Shown piece by piece: positions 1 to 9,200 of a stretch of 64,000 nucleotides of DNA. The stretch is taken from contig JBMSAU010000047.1 in NCBI GenBank assembly GCA_049414625.1, positions 1-64,000 of the forward strand, read 5' to 3'. The stretch's first letter is position 1. The number at the start of each line of letters is the position of its first letter. A program made the translations under genes and the position numbers. Source of the stretch: WYEG01 sp049414625 (GTDB taxonomy: Bacteria > Desulfobacterota > Thermodesulfobacteria > Thermodesulfobacteriales > Thermodesulfobacteriaceae). Below the pieces are notes generated by a model. The model saw nothing but the letters and a program-made list of their open reading frames with translations, was not told the DNA's origin and made no database searches.

Positions 1-22
1 TTTTACCTGTCAAGCGGTTGTA

Positions 23-994
23 GGGGCTGTTCAAAAATTTTAATTAAGGATTAAATTATTAAACTATGAGGAGAAGTGTTTTAACTTTGAAGCATTTATA
101 TAGTTTTGTAAAGTCCTATTTTCAGAGGATTGAAAACATAGAACCTGTTAAGAGGCGTGGGAGGCCTAAAATTTTTGAGGACGCTCTTATTGTTACTCTA
201 TGGTTATATCAAACACTTTATAAACTTTCCTACAGAGAAGTGCTTGAGATTGCTAAACATGAAGGTTTTCATGTGCCAGTTCTTGGTGATTATCATTATA
301 GGGTTAAAAAACTTGATGAAGAGCTTTTAAAGAAAATTTTGGATGAAAGTACTAAACATTTTTTTCGGGCAAAATGGGATTTTAAGTATTTAATAGTTGA
401 TGGGACTGGATTTGGTTTTGGGAGTAAATATATCCTCAATTGGATGAGAGGTACTCAAGTGAGGGAGGTTAGTTCTCATGTGAGATTGGTAAGTTTAGTG
501 GCAGTGGATGAGAAAGGGAGGGCTATAATTCTTGGATGTGAGGTAGGGGGACCTTACGCTTCAGAAGTGAATATGTTAAGGGAAATTCTTGATAGGTTAG
601 AGGAACTTCCGAGAGGTCCTTTTATAGCTGATAAAGGGTACGATGCGGTGGATGTAATAGAGAGAGTTATGAAGTTTGGATGTGAACCGGCGATAGGGAT
701 GAAACAGAGTTGGAGGATGAGGATAAGGAATTGGTTAAGGAGGATGAGTTTTGAGAATTGGGAGAGGTATAGGAAGAGGAGATATAGGATAGAAGGGGTA
801 TTTGGTTCGATGAAGTTGAAGGTAGGTTCAAGTTTTACTTTGATAAGAGAGGATTTAGCTAAGAAGATGGCAATTGCCTGTGCAATTCTTTGGAATCTCT
901 ATATGATTATTCTACAGAGGCTTTGGTTTTTTGTGATAGTATTGAGAGTGAGAAGGAGAGGATAAAGGTCTTATAATATTTTTTGAACAGCCCC
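23..994 (+). mobile_element. Complete IS-like element, about 972 bp
   Basis: The ends are a perfect 15-base inverted repeat, GGGGCTGTTCAAAAA at 23-37 and its complement at 980-994. A single transposase gene fills the interior. The size and one-ORF layout fit the IS4/IS5 type of DDE elements; the exact family is not settled by eye. I see no convincing target-site duplication next to the ends. The element sits just upstream of an aminotransferase gene, so it may affect that gene's promoter. Confidence 0.85.
66..965 (+). CDS. DDE transposase of the IS element
   Basis: This 299-residue protein should catalyse cutting and pasting of the surrounding element. The DDE triad can be proposed by eye: the first Asp in IVDGTGFG (about residue 113), the second in IADKGYD (about 192), and the Glu in YRIEGVFG (about 244). 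The N-terminal third has a basic, helix-rich stretch with RRGRPK that could bind the ends. The C-terminus is hydrophobic and then very basic. The frame is intact from ATG to TAA inside the terminal repeats, so the element may still be active. No good Shine-Dalgarno is seen at the ATG. Wording is purine-rich and unlike the neighbouring genes, as expected for a transferred element. The assignment to the IS5-like group is by resemblance only. Confidence 0.85.
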   Translation: MRRSVLTLKHLYSFVKSYFQRIENIEPVKRRGRPKIFEDALIVTLWLYQTLYKLSYREVLEIAKHEGFHVPVLGDYHYRVKKLDEELLKKILDESTKHFFRAKWDFKYLIVDGTGFGFGSKYILNWMRGTQVREVSSHVRLVSLVAVDEKGRAIILGCEVGGPYASEVNMLREILDRLEELPRGPFIADKGYDAVDVIERVMKFGCEPAIGMKQSWRMRIRNWLRRMSFENWERYRKRRYRIEGVFGSMKLKVGSSFTLIREDLAKKMAIACAILWNLYMIILQRLWFFVIVLRVRRRG

Positions 995-1071
995 AATAAA
1001 ATATTGACAATCCTTAAATTTGTAGGATGATTAGAAAGTTAAACATAATTTTTTCAAGGAGAAGGGTAGGA

Positions 1072-2277
1072 ATGGGATACGAGTTTAAGATTGTGCCAGC
1101 TCAGAGAACCTGGGGCGTTGAGTATGCTATTCGTGATATCGTGGAAACTTCAAAGGAAGCTAAGGCAAGAGGCATTGACTTAATCTATTTAAACATTGGG
1201 GACCCTGTAAAATACGGCTTCCAAACTCCAAGACCACTCATCGAAGCAGTATACAATGCCATGCTAAAAAACTTAAATTACTATTCTGAGTCATTGGGGG
1301 TTGAGGAAGCAATCTCCGCCATTCGGACCTACGCTGAAAAGAAGGGAATAAAACCCTATTCAATCTTCATCACTCAAGGGGCAAGCGAAGCCATAGAGTT
1401 TGCCATAGCAAGCCTTCTTGACCCTGGTGAAAACATTCTCTTGCCCTGCCCTTGCTATCCACTCTATCAAGCCATCGCCTCAAAGCTTGGGATAGAACCT
1501 CGTTACTACCATCTTGATGAAGAGAATGACTGGGAACCAGAGCTTGATTCCATCGAGAAAGCAATAGATAGCAAAACCAAAGCTATAGTTATCATCAACC
1601 CTAACAATCCCACAGGTGCAGTCTTTTCGCGAGACACTCTTCTCCAGATAGTAGAAATTGCCAGAAGGCACAGACTGGTTATCTTTTCAGACGAGATCTA
1701 CGACCAATATATTCTTGATGAAGAAAAAGAGCATATCTCTGTTGCCAGTTTAGCCGAGGATGTTCCGGTTGTAACCTTCAACGGTCTTTCTAAATGCTAT
1801 TTTGCTCCGGGTTGGCGGATAGGCTGGGGAATTGTGTCTGGACCGGAAGAGGTCATCGCAGACTATGTGGAAGCCATAGCAAAGCTTGCTAGAGCAAGGC
1901 TTTGCGCGCCCCACCCTTTTCAGTATGCCATACCCGTTGCCCTCCTAAACGAGAATGGATATCTTAAAGAGGTCCTAAAGGAGCTAAAGAAAAGAAGGGA
2001 CCTTCTTGTTCATGGGCTAAACTCAATTCCTGGAATAAGCTGTGTTATGCCAAGAGGTGCTTTTTACGCCTTCCCGAGCATTCATTTCTCTAATGTGAAC
2101 GACCTTGACTTTGTCAAAAGGCTTATCCTTGAGGAAGGAGTAGTTGTGGTTCACGGAAGCGGATTTGGACAGAAGCCAGGCAGTAAACATTTTCGGATTA
2201 TCTTTCTTCCCGAAGAGAAAGTCCTTGAGATTGCCCTTGAACGGATTGAAAGGTTTGTTCGAAGAAACTATCTTTAA
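1072..2277 (+). CDS. Class I/II PLP aminotransferase, AlaA/AspC-like
   Basis: This is a fold-type I aminotransferase of about 401 residues. The PLP lysine is in GLSKCYFAPGWRIGW (about residue 241), and NPNNPTG and FSDEIYDQY are the usual cofactor-binding motifs. The N-terminal YAIRDIV and LNIGDP segments resemble alanine/glutamate-pyruvate aminotransferases of the AlaA type, so alanine or a related amino acid is the probable substrate, but aspartate or another acceptor cannot be excluded. I chose the ATG at 1072, with AGGAG 10 bases upstream and a family-like N-terminus. An ATG at 1027 would add 15 residues of unlikely sequence. It is the first gene of a run through selA to thrC and lies directly downstream of the IS element. 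Confidence 0.8.
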   Translation: MGYEFKIVPAQRTWGVEYAIRDIVETSKEAKARGIDLIYLNIGDPVKYGFQTPRPLIEAVYNAMLKNLNYYSESLGVEEAISAIRTYAEKKGIKPYSIFITQGASEAIEFAIASLLDPGENILLPCPCYPLYQAIASKLGIEPRYYHLDEENDWEPELDSIEKAIDSKTKAIVIINPNNPTGAVFSRDTLLQIVEIARRHRLVIFSDEIYDQYILDEEKEHISVASLAEDVPVVTFNGLSKCYFAPGWRIGWGIVSGPEEVIADYVEAIAKLARARLCAPHPFQYAIPVALLNENGYLKEVLKELKKRRDLLVHGLNSIPGISCVMPRGAFYAFPSIHFSNVNDLDFVKRLILEEGVVVVHGSGFGQKPGSKHFRIIFLPEEKVLEIALERIERFVRRNYL

Positions 2278-2301
2278 CTGTTTCTTCCGAAAGGGATTAG
2301 G

Positions 2302-3645
2302 ATGCGCATTCCTTCGGTAAACGAGATCAAGCAGAAGTTTGCCTGCGGGACACCTCTGGCAAGAAGGGTAGCATCAAAAGTTCGAGAACTTTTCCAAAAG
2401 GGAGAACTCTCGGAGCTTACAGAAGAAGTTTTAAAGAGAATTTTTGAAGAGACTAAAAAGGAGTATGAAACGCCCCATCTTCGGCGAGTTATCAATGCAA
2501 CGGGTGTCGTTGTTCATACCAACTTGGGCAGGGCACCTCTTCCGACCTTAGCTCTTGAACACATCTACACCATAGGAAAATACTATTCAAACCTTGAGTT
2601 TGAGCTTGATAGCGGGCGTCGTGGAAGTAGGTATGCGCATGTTGAAGAGCTATTAAGGGAGATCACCGGAGCGGAATCAGCCCTTGTGGTAAACAACAAC
2701 GCAAGCGCCGTTCTCATTACCTTAAACACCTTGGCTAAAGGTAAAGAGGTCATCGTTTCTAGAGGGGAGCTCGTTGAAATAGGCGGAAGCTTTAGAATTC
2801 CAGAAGTTATGACCTGGGCTGGTTGCATCCTAAGAGAAGTAGGGACGACCAATAAAACCCATCTTTTTGATTACGAACGAGCGATAAACGAAAACACCGG
2901 GCTTTTGCTTAAGGTTCACAAGAGCAACTACGCCATTGTTGGCTTTACCCATGAGGTGACAACCGAAGAGCTTGTAGCCCTTGGTAGGAAAAAAGGGATA
3001 CCCGTGATGGAAGACCTTGGGAGCGGATGCTTGATAGATTTTTCAAAGTATGGGTTAAAAAAAGAGCCAACGGTTCAAGAGGTGGTAAGGGCAGGGGTTG
3101 ATGTAGCTACCTTTTCAGGGGATAAGCTCCTTGGGGGACCCCAAGCGGGTATAATCGTCGGGAAAAAGGAAATCATAGAAGCCATAAGAAAGAACCCTCT
3201 TAACCGAGCTATAAGGATCGATAAGCTTACCTTGGCTGGTCTTGAGATGGTGCTCAGGCTTTATCGAGAGGAAGAAAGGGCGATAAGAGAAATACCCGTC
3301 CTTTCTATGATTTTAAAGAGCCCAGATGAGTTAAAAAGAAAGGCAAGAGAGCTTGCAAGAAAGCTCAAGAGCTTAACCTTGCCAGGCTTTGTTTTTGAAG
3401 TAGTTCCTACCGTAGGAAGGACAGGCGGAGGAGCACTTCCCCTCCTTGATCTTCCTTCCTATGCGGTCCGGGTTAGCTCAGAAAGCCCCTCCCCAGAGGA
3501 ATTAAAACACTACCTTAGAAAATGTGAAACCCCAATCATCGCAAGGCTTGAAGAGGATGCTCTCTACCTTGATGTGAGATGCCTCTTCCCAGAGGATTAT
3601 CCGATCATTGTAAAAGCCTTTGAAAGACTAAAAGAAATGCTATGA
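2302..3645 (+). CDS. selA: L-seryl-tRNA(Sec) selenium transferase SelA
   Basis: SelA is a PLP enzyme that converts seryl-tRNA(Sec) to selenocysteinyl-tRNA(Sec) using selenophosphate. The 447-residue length is normal. The N-terminal tRNA-binding region leads into the family motif RRVINATGVVVHTNLGRAPL, and the PLP lysine is in FSGDKLLGGPQAG (Lys275). This argues for true SelA rather than a shorter SelA-like paralog. Its presence implies that the organism makes selenoproteins, although no selenoprotein or tRNA-Sec is visible here. In many bacteria selB follows selA; here a TPR protein overlaps the selA stop by 4 bases instead, so selB must be elsewhere. Confidence 0.93.
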   Translation: MRIPSVNEIKQKFACGTPLARRVASKVRELFQKGELSELTEEVLKRIFEETKKEYETPHLRRVINATGVVVHTNLGRAPLPTLALEHIYTIGKYYSNLEFELDSGRRGSRYAHVEELLREITGAESALVVNNNASAVLITLNTLAKGKEVIVSRGELVEIGGSFRIPEVMTWAGCILREVGTTNKTHLFDYERAINENTGLLLKVHKSNYAIVGFTHEVTTEELVALGRKKGIPVMEDLGSGCLIDFSKYGLKKEPTVQEVVRAGVDVATFSGDKLLGGPQAGIIVGKKEIIEAIRKNPLNRAIRIDKLTLAGLEMVLRLYREEERAIREIPVLSMILKSPDELKRKARELARKLKSLTLPGFVFEVVPTVGRTGGGALPLLDLPSYAVRVSSESPSPEELKHYLRKCETPIIARLEEDALYLDVRCLFPEDYPIIVKAFERLKEML

Positions 3646-5042
3646 AGCTTCCGCACGAAGACCTTTTGCTACCTCTGGTAGAAGACTGGCTTGCCAAAAA
3701 AGGGGAAAAGATCTGTCCTCGCTGCTATCTTCTTGACCACCTTTTTGATAACTTTTACACCGAGGAAATTTTTGAATGCTTGGTTGAAGAACATAAACCT
3801 CTTCGGGGATACTTTTTTATGCGTCAAGACTACTTTTTGCCCAAAGATTTTACTTTTATCAGGCTAAAAAACCTTTTTTTCTACCCTTTATTCTTTGGAA
3901 AGGCTCAAGAACTCTTTTTATCCCTCTGGAAAGAAGATGTTCCCTTTACTAGTTTTTACGCAGAGGTCTCAAGGCTTCCTAATCCTTCAGAAGTAGAAAA
4001 CCATCTACAAGTAATCTCAAGCCTTGGGTTTAGTAGGCTAACAAAAAGGGCAGAAGAACGTCTTGCCCCTATCTTGAAGCTTGAAAAGGAATGGCTAAGC
4101 CTAAAAGAAAAAGAAGAAATTAGCAAACTCCTCTTTATTGTATCTTCTTTTCCGCTTGATGAGGAGCTTAAAGAGGAAATAATTTTAAAGGAAGAAGGAA
4201 AGGAATATTACTATGTCCTTCGGGTCGCTCAAGGATTCTCTTTAAAAGAAGAGGACCTTCCCCAAGGCGCCATCCTTGGGTTTGTTTCGGGAGAAAAGCT
4301 TAAGGAGGAGCCTTTTTGTCGTTTTTCTCCCTTTTTGCTTGCCCTTTCAGCCTTTGAACATGCGAAGAGAGCTGGGCTTATGCTTAAAGAGGTTGAAGGA
4401 TTTAGCCTACATGTTCTTGGTGACATCATCTACGAGCTTGAAGATTTAGGATTTGCTAAAAAGGTTTATGAAATAGCCAAAGACTACACCCTTCAACCCG
4501 TTGAGCTTACCTTAAGCTTAGCAAGCATTTACTATACTTTTTCCGACCTTGACACCGCAGAGAAGCTTCTTAGAAGTAAGCTCTGCGGATGCATAAGGGA
4601 AGACCCGATGGTTCATCATAACCTTGGGCTTGTCTACCTTGCCAAAGGTAATCTCTCGTATGCGGAGTATCATCTGTGTAAGGCTTATCTTCTTGACCCA
4701 GGAAACAAACCCATAAGACAAAGGCTCATTCAGTTCTTGTTTGACCAAGGAAAAATTTCAGACATCTTAGAAATTTTAGCAGGGAAGGAAGACCTAAGCC
4801 CGAAAGAAGCTCTTATCCTTGGCAAAATCTACTTTAGACAAGGGGACTATGACAGGGCTTTAAGCCTTCTTTCTCAGCTTCTTGCAAGCCCTGAAAGGGA
4901 TGGAGAGGCAAGCTTATACCTTGCTTGGCTTTATCTAAATCTTAGAAAGAACGAAGAGGTGGCTAAGGTCTTTTTAGATGAGGCAAGGAGCAAGCTTTCT
5001 ACCGATGAGTTTGAAAGGCTAAAAAGGGAGCTTAACCTATGA
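3642..5042 (+). CDS. TPR-repeat protein of unknown function, next to selA
   Basis: I do not recognise a specific family for this 466-residue protein. The C-terminal half (about 250-460) is made of helix pairs with TPR-like spacing, for example MVHHNLGLVYLAKGNLSYAEYHLCKAYLLDP and ALILGKIYFRQGDYDRALSLL. The N-terminal half is acidic and leucine-rich, with a CPRC pair near residue 25 and aromatic stretches, but no signal peptide or obvious membrane segment, so it is probably cytosolic. It overlaps selA by 4 bases (ATGA) and the metallo-hydrolase gene after it by 4 bases, which suggests translational coupling in one transcript. A role in protein-protein contact is likely. Any link to selenium metabolism rests only on position. 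Confidence 0.75.
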   Translation: MKLPHEDLLLPLVEDWLAKKGEKICPRCYLLDHLFDNFYTEEIFECLVEEHKPLRGYFFMRQDYFLPKDFTFIRLKNLFFYPLFFGKAQELFLSLWKEDVPFTSFYAEVSRLPNPSEVENHLQVISSLGFSRLTKRAEERLAPILKLEKEWLSLKEKEEISKLLFIVSSFPLDEELKEEIILKEEGKEYYYVLRVAQGFSLKEEDLPQGAILGFVSGEKLKEEPFCRFSPFLLALSAFEHAKRAGLMLKEVEGFSLHVLGDIIYELEDLGFAKKVYEIAKDYTLQPVELTLSLASIYYTFSDLDTAEKLLRSKLCGCIREDPMVHHNLGLVYLAKGNLSYAEYHLCKAYLLDPGNKPIRQRLIQFLFDQGKISDILEILAGKEDLSPKEALILGKIYFRQGDYDRALSLLSQLLASPERDGEASLYLAWLYLNLRKNEEVAKVFLDEARSKLSTDEFERLKRELNL

Positions 5043-5797
5043 GGCTAACCGTACTTGGTTCTGGCACGGGTTGGTTTAGGGTTGAGCGTTCTGCGCCGAG
5101 CTATCTTTTAAGCCTTGATGAGTTTCATTTTCTTTTAGACCTTGGACCGGGGAGCTTAAGACAGTTGATAAGGCTTGGTTTTACTTTAAACGACATCTCA
5201 GGGATATTTATCTCCCATTTTCATCCCGACCATGTAACAGACCTCATACCTTTCCTCTTTGCCACTCGCTACAACCTTGGCTACACCCGCCTTGATAAGG
5301 TCTTTTTGATCGCCCATGAAAGCTTTGCAAGATTCCATGAAGGTTTGAAGGCTGCCTTTGGTTCTTGGGTTGAGCCAAAGGAGGGACTGATAGAGTATTT
5401 CCTCGTTCCTGATACAGATTTCTATGAATTTGAGCTAAAGGGTTTTAGGCTAAAGACAGCTAAGGTCAACCACAATCCAGAAAGCTTAGCCCTAAGGGTT
5501 GAGTTTAAGGGAAAGAGCTTAATCTATTCTGGGGATACAGGGTATACTGAAAGCTTAATTAAGCTTGCGGAAGGGGGAGACCTTCTTATCCTTGAGTGTG
5601 CAAACGGAGATGGGGTATATGTTCCTCAACATCTTGGACCAGAGGATGTGGCAAGGATTGCCATGCTTAGCAAAGTAAAAAGGATTCTCATATCTCATCT
5701 CTACCCCCATAGCGAGCCCGTGCCGGTTGAAGTTATAAAGAAGCACTATTCCGGCGAAGTGATCCTAGCTGAAGATTTGCTGGTGATAGAGTTATAG
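5039..5797 (+). CDS. Metallo-beta-lactamase-fold hydrolase, RNase Z-like
   Basis: This 252-residue protein has the metal-binding HFHPDH motif (His60, His62, Asp64, His65). Later ligands are probably the His in NHNPES, the Asp in YSGDTGY and the His in ISHLYP. The arrangement, with a TVLGSGTG start and GDTGY near the middle, resembles the RNase Z/arylsulfatase branch rather than glyoxalase II. I see no long flexible arm of the kind used by tRNA-processing RNase Z, so tRNA 3' processing is only one option. It overlaps the TPR gene by 4 bases and precedes a small gene by 11. Confidence 0.75.
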   Translation: MRLTVLGSGTGWFRVERSAPSYLLSLDEFHFLLDLGPGSLRQLIRLGFTLNDISGIFISHFHPDHVTDLIPFLFATRYNLGYTRLDKVFLIAHESFARFHEGLKAAFGSWVEPKEGLIEYFLVPDTDFYEFELKGFRLKTAKVNHNPESLALRVEFKGKSLIYSGDTGYTESLIKLAEGGDLLILECANGDGVYVPQHLGPEDVARIAMLSKVKRILISHLYPHSEPVPVEVIKKHYSGEVILAEDLLVIEL

Positions 5798-5808
5798 GGA
5801 GGCAAAAG

Positions 5809-6027
5809 ATGGAGGGAATTGACCCCAAGCTTTTAGCAAAGCTAAAAGAAGAGGTTCAGAAGAAGCTTGTGCAGAGGGAGAGAGAATGCGTTGAGTTTTG
5901 GCTTTCTGAACTTCAGAAAATCTATCAAAAACAGCATCGCACCTTGGAAGATTTGAAAGCAGACCTTAGACTACTTTTAGATAAGATGAAAAACCGTCTT
6001 GAGGTGATAAAGACTAAGGGTTATTGA
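5809..6027 (+). CDS. Small helical protein, unknown
   Basis: This 72-residue charged protein is predicted by eye to be almost entirely alpha-helical (EEVQKKLVQRERECVEFW, then LEDLKADLRLLLDKMKNRLEV). There is no signal peptide or known motif apart from one Cys. The ATG follows GGAGGC with good spacing. It sits 11 bases after the metallo-hydrolase and 8 before thrC, on the same strand, so it is most likely a real gene of the operon. No function can be assigned. Confidence 0.6.
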   Translation: MEGIDPKLLAKLKEEVQKKLVQRERECVEFWLSELQKIYQKQHRTLEDLKADLRLLLDKMKNRLEVIKTKGY

Positions 6028-6035
6028 GGTGAGAC

Positions 6036-7430
6036 ATGAAGTATAAGAGCACCAGAGGCAAGGTTGAAGGGTTAAGCTTTTCTGAGACTGTGCTTGAAGG
6101 GATGGCTGAAGATGGTGGATTAATCGTCCCGGAGGAAATCCCTGTTCTTTCTGAAAAGGAGATTGAAGAGCTTAGACCACTATCTTACCAAGAGCTTGCC
6201 TTTAAGCTTTTTACCTACTTTATAGACGATATACCGAAAGAGGACTTAAGGGCTTTAGTCTACGCCTCTTATCAAACCTTTAGAGCCAAAGAGGTTACCC
6301 CTGTTATCAAGGTAGGAGATGTTTACATCTTAGAACTTTTTCATGGACCAACCTTTGCCTTTAAGGACATTGCCCTTCAGTTTTTAGGAAACCTCCTTGA
6401 GTATCTTTTAGAGAAAAAAGGGCTTAAGGTAAACATTCTTGGCGCAACATCTGGCGACACTGGCTCTGCAGCCATCTACGGTGTGAAAGGAAAGAAGAAC
6501 ATCGCCCTTTTTATGCTCCATCCCCACAAACGGGTTTCTTTCATTCAGGAGCTTATGATGACGACGGTTTTAGACGAAAACATCCACAACCTTGCTATCC
6601 AAGGAACCTTTGACGACTGCCAAGCCATCGTTAAGTCTATCTTTATGGACCTTCCCTTTAAGAAAAAGTTCCGCCTTACCGCGGTAAACTCCATCAACTG
6701 GGCACGGCTTCTTCCTCAGATAATTTACTATTTTTATGCCTACTTCAGAGTTTCAGAGTTAGAAAGGAAAAAAAGCCTTCGTTTCTCTGTGCCAACAGGA
6801 AACTTTGGGGACATCTTTGCTGGCTATGTAGCAAGAAGGATGCTCGGGAAGGAACGAATTGAAAGACTTATTCTTGCCACGAACGAAAATGACATTCTGG
6901 CAAGGTTTGTTAACGCCGGGGATTATTCTGTCCGAAATGTCAAACCAACCATAAGCCCCTCTATGGATATTCAAGTGGCAAGCAACTTTGAGCGCTACCT
7001 TTACTATTTTTACAAGGAAAATGGAGAAAGGGTGAGAAACCTCATGCAGACCTTTGCTAAAGAGAAAGCCCTAAGATTCTCCGAAGAGGAGATAAACCGC
7101 GTTCAAGAAGACTTTTTAGCAAGGAGCGTCTCCGAGGAGGAAACCCTTCAATGCATAGCTGAATTTTATAAGAGGTATGGTTATGTTTTAGACCCGCATA
7201 CCGCTGTTGGGGTAAAGGCTGGGTTAAGCTTTAGGGATGGCTATCCGATGGTTTGCTTGGCAACCGCTCATCCAGCCAAGTTTCCGGAAACGGTAAGCAA
7301 AGCCATCGGCCAAAGCTTTAAGCTTCCTGAAGAGGTCGAAAGGCTAAAGCATCTTCCCCAAAGGGTTGAAGTTCTGCCCAATGATGTTGAGGAAGTAAAA
7401 GTCTACCTTGCTAGAAGGGCTATACTTTAA
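6036..7430 (+). CDS. thrC: Threonine synthase
   Basis: ThrC converts O-phosphohomoserine to threonine with PLP. The 464-residue protein starts with KYKSTRG, typical of the longer proteobacterial-type enzymes. It has the PLP-lysine motif FAFKDIALQF (Lys110), the phosphate loop ATSGDTGSAA and SVPTGNFGDIFAG. The ATG follows GAGGTGAG. Its end overlaps the convergent chemoreceptor gene by 11 bases, so there is no room for a dedicated terminator. Confidence 0.92.
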   Translation: MKYKSTRGKVEGLSFSETVLEGMAEDGGLIVPEEIPVLSEKEIEELRPLSYQELAFKLFTYFIDDIPKEDLRALVYASYQTFRAKEVTPVIKVGDVYILELFHGPTFAFKDIALQFLGNLLEYLLEKKGLKVNILGATSGDTGSAAIYGVKGKKNIALFMLHPHKRVSFIQELMMTTVLDENIHNLAIQGTFDDCQAIVKSIFMDLPFKKKFRLTAVNSINWARLLPQIIYYFYAYFRVSELERKKSLRFSVPTGNFGDIFAGYVARRMLGKERIERLILATNENDILARFVNAGDYSVRNVKPTISPSMDIQVASNFERYLYYFYKENGERVRNLMQTFAKEKALRFSEEEINRVQEDFLARSVSEEETLQCIAEFYKRYGYVLDPHTAVGVKAGLSFRDGYPMVCLATAHPAKFPETVSKAIGQSFKLPEEVERLKHLPQRVEVLPNDVEEVKVYLARRAIL

Positions 7431-8955
7431 ACCTTCTTAATACCTGCTTTAAGCTTTCTGTCAAATTCTTTAACTCTTCTACTTTTTCCATTTGGTGAGT
7501 TGCAATTTCTTCGATCGAGGTAGCGGTTTTGTAAGTTTCTTCAGCGCTTTTAGCCATGTAGTTTGCAGTATCCTTGGTTAAGTTTATCTGGTCCGCAATG
7601 TTTTTGATGGCAATGGTTTGTTCTTCAACGGCAGCAGCAATCATAGTGGCTATATCTTCGATCCTTTTTACAATTTCAGCTACTAAGTCTGTTGCCTTAA
7701 CAGCAACCTCAGTCTCCGCTTGAATTTTAGAAAGCTTTTCCGCGACCTCAGCGGTAGCATAGCTCACCCTTTTAGCAAGCTCTTTTACTTCGTTGGCAAC
7801 GACCGCAAATCCTTTTCCCGCTTCTCCTGCCCTTGCCGCCTCAATGGAGGCGTTCAAAGCCAAAAGCTTTGTCTGCTCAGCGATGTTAGATATTAATTCA
7901 ATGACGCTTGACACCTCTTCCGCAATCTTCTTTAGCCTGTGCATGACCTCTTGGCTATCTTGCACCTTGCTTACTGCTTCTTTACTTATGGTTGAAGCCA
8001 TAGTGGTGTTTCTGCTTATCTCATCGATGGCTTTAGTTATCTCGTTTGTTGCAGTGGCTGATTCTTCAATGGTCATGACGACGAGGCTTGCTTGCTCAAG
8101 GATCTTCTGAGAATTTTGAGCCGACTTAATCATCTCTTGAAAAACGGTGAGTTGAGAAGCATAAAATTCTTGCACAAACTTTTCCATTTCTTCTGCGTTC
8201 TTCTGGGCAATTTTAATCAATTCCTTAAAACTTTTCTGCACCCTATCGATTGCTGAAAGGATCTGACCAAATTCATCCTGTCTATCCATCTTAGCCTCAA
8301 CCGTTAGGTCCCCACGAGACATAGCCTCGGCTACATTTTCAACCCTTAAAATGGGCTCTTTTATCTGTCCTTCTATGAACCTTAAAAGTAAAAGGATTAA
8401 AATAAACAAAAGAGGTGTAATAACCAAGATATAAACTGTTTGAGATATCCGTTTCGTTTCCCTGTAATTTTTTCTTTCCTCTTCTTCTAATTTTATTACA
8501 TCTTTCACTAAAGTCTCTAAACCCTCCCAAAGATAGGGTTTTGAATATTTTTTAAAGTCATTCCAATAATCAAATACTTCTTCCAAGGTTTTAGCAGATG
8601 AAATCTTAGCCACTACCTCGTTCATTTGCTTTCCGATTTCTTCAACCTCTGAAAGCCTTGGATGCTTAAACTTTTCTTTTAAAGAAATTAGCATTTCAAC
8701 TGAAGGATCGGTTTTAATGTTAATCCAATCTTCACTCAAGATTTTAGTCAATAAAGTGACTTTCCATTTTAAGTGCTCATGACGAACTTTCTCAAGATTT
8801 TCTCGAACTTCCCTCAAAAAAATTATCTTTTTCTCGGTCTTTAGAAGCAAAATTTCTTGAAATATGTAAAAAATGCCTCCGATGGTCATAAGCACTAAAA
8901 CAATAAGAAAAAAATAAAGACTGATTTTCCGAGCAAAGGATTGAGTTTTTAGCAT
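7420..8955 (-). CDS. Methyl-accepting chemotaxis protein
   Basis: This 511-residue chemoreceptor has a first membrane helix at about 10-32, a periplasmic helical domain of roughly 150 residues, a second membrane helix near 188-206 (ILVITPLLFILILLLL), a HAMP domain and a long signalling coiled coil. The kinase-contact tip is present (EQTKLLALNASIEAARAG then GEAGKGFAVVANEV). The sensor domain holds a RHEHLKW stretch (His59, His61, Trp64), which recalls the start of zinc-binding CZB domains, but the rest is not clearly CZB. I chose the ATG at 8955 because AAGGAGG lies just upstream; the frame extends to a TTG at 9033 without such support. No sigma-28 promoter was seen upstream. Confidence 0.9.
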   Translation of the reverse strand: MLKTQSFARKISLYFFLIVLVLMTIGGIFYIFQEILLLKTEKKIIFLREVRENLEKVRHEHLKWKVTLLTKILSEDWINIKTDPSVEMLISLKEKFKHPRLSEVEEIGKQMNEVVAKISSAKTLEEVFDYWNDFKKYSKPYLWEGLETLVKDVIKLEEEERKNYRETKRISQTVYILVITPLLFILILLLLRFIEGQIKEPILRVENVAEAMSRGDLTVEAKMDRQDEFGQILSAIDRVQKSFKELIKIAQKNAEEMEKFVQEFYASQLTVFQEMIKSAQNSQKILEQASLVVMTIEESATATNEITKAIDEISRNTTMASTISKEAVSKVQDSQEVMHRLKKIAEEVSSVIELISNIAEQTKLLALNASIEAARAGEAGKGFAVVANEVKELAKRVSYATAEVAEKLSKIQAETEVAVKATDLVAEIVKRIEDIATMIAAAVEEQTIAIKNIADQINLTKDTANYMAKSAEETYKTATSIEEIATHQMEKVEELKNLTESLKQVLRRFKV

Positions 8956-9139
8956 CCAAAACCTCCTTTTCTTTATTTTAGCTAGTTTAAATGTAAAAGC
9001 TCTTAGGTTTTTAACAAGGGTGAAATTGACCAAACCTGAAATATATTATTAAAGACCGTAAAATTTATTGATTAATGAACATGGTGTTTAATATTTCTAA
9101 AATTCTCTTATGAAAAAGAAAAATCACGATATTTTAAGC

Positions 9140-9167
9140 TTGACCTTAGGCTGTTTATTTTTAAAAA
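9140..9167 (+). promoter_or_regulatory. Possible sigma-70 promoter of the universal stress gene
   Basis: TTGACC at 9140-9145 is followed after 16 bases by TAAAAA at 9162-9167, in the 245-base gap between the divergent chemoreceptor and stress-protein genes. The -35 matches 5 of 6 and the -10 matches 4 of 6. The start codon is at 9201. The remaining gap is AT-rich without another recognisable signal. Confidence 0.35.
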
Positions 9168-9200
9168 TTTTTCAACAATAAGCTCCTAAAGGGGGAAGTC

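Noticed and set aside
23..994. Target-site duplication around the IS element
   Set aside because: The bases beside the two ends do not repeat convincingly; only A/T-rich chance matches were seen.
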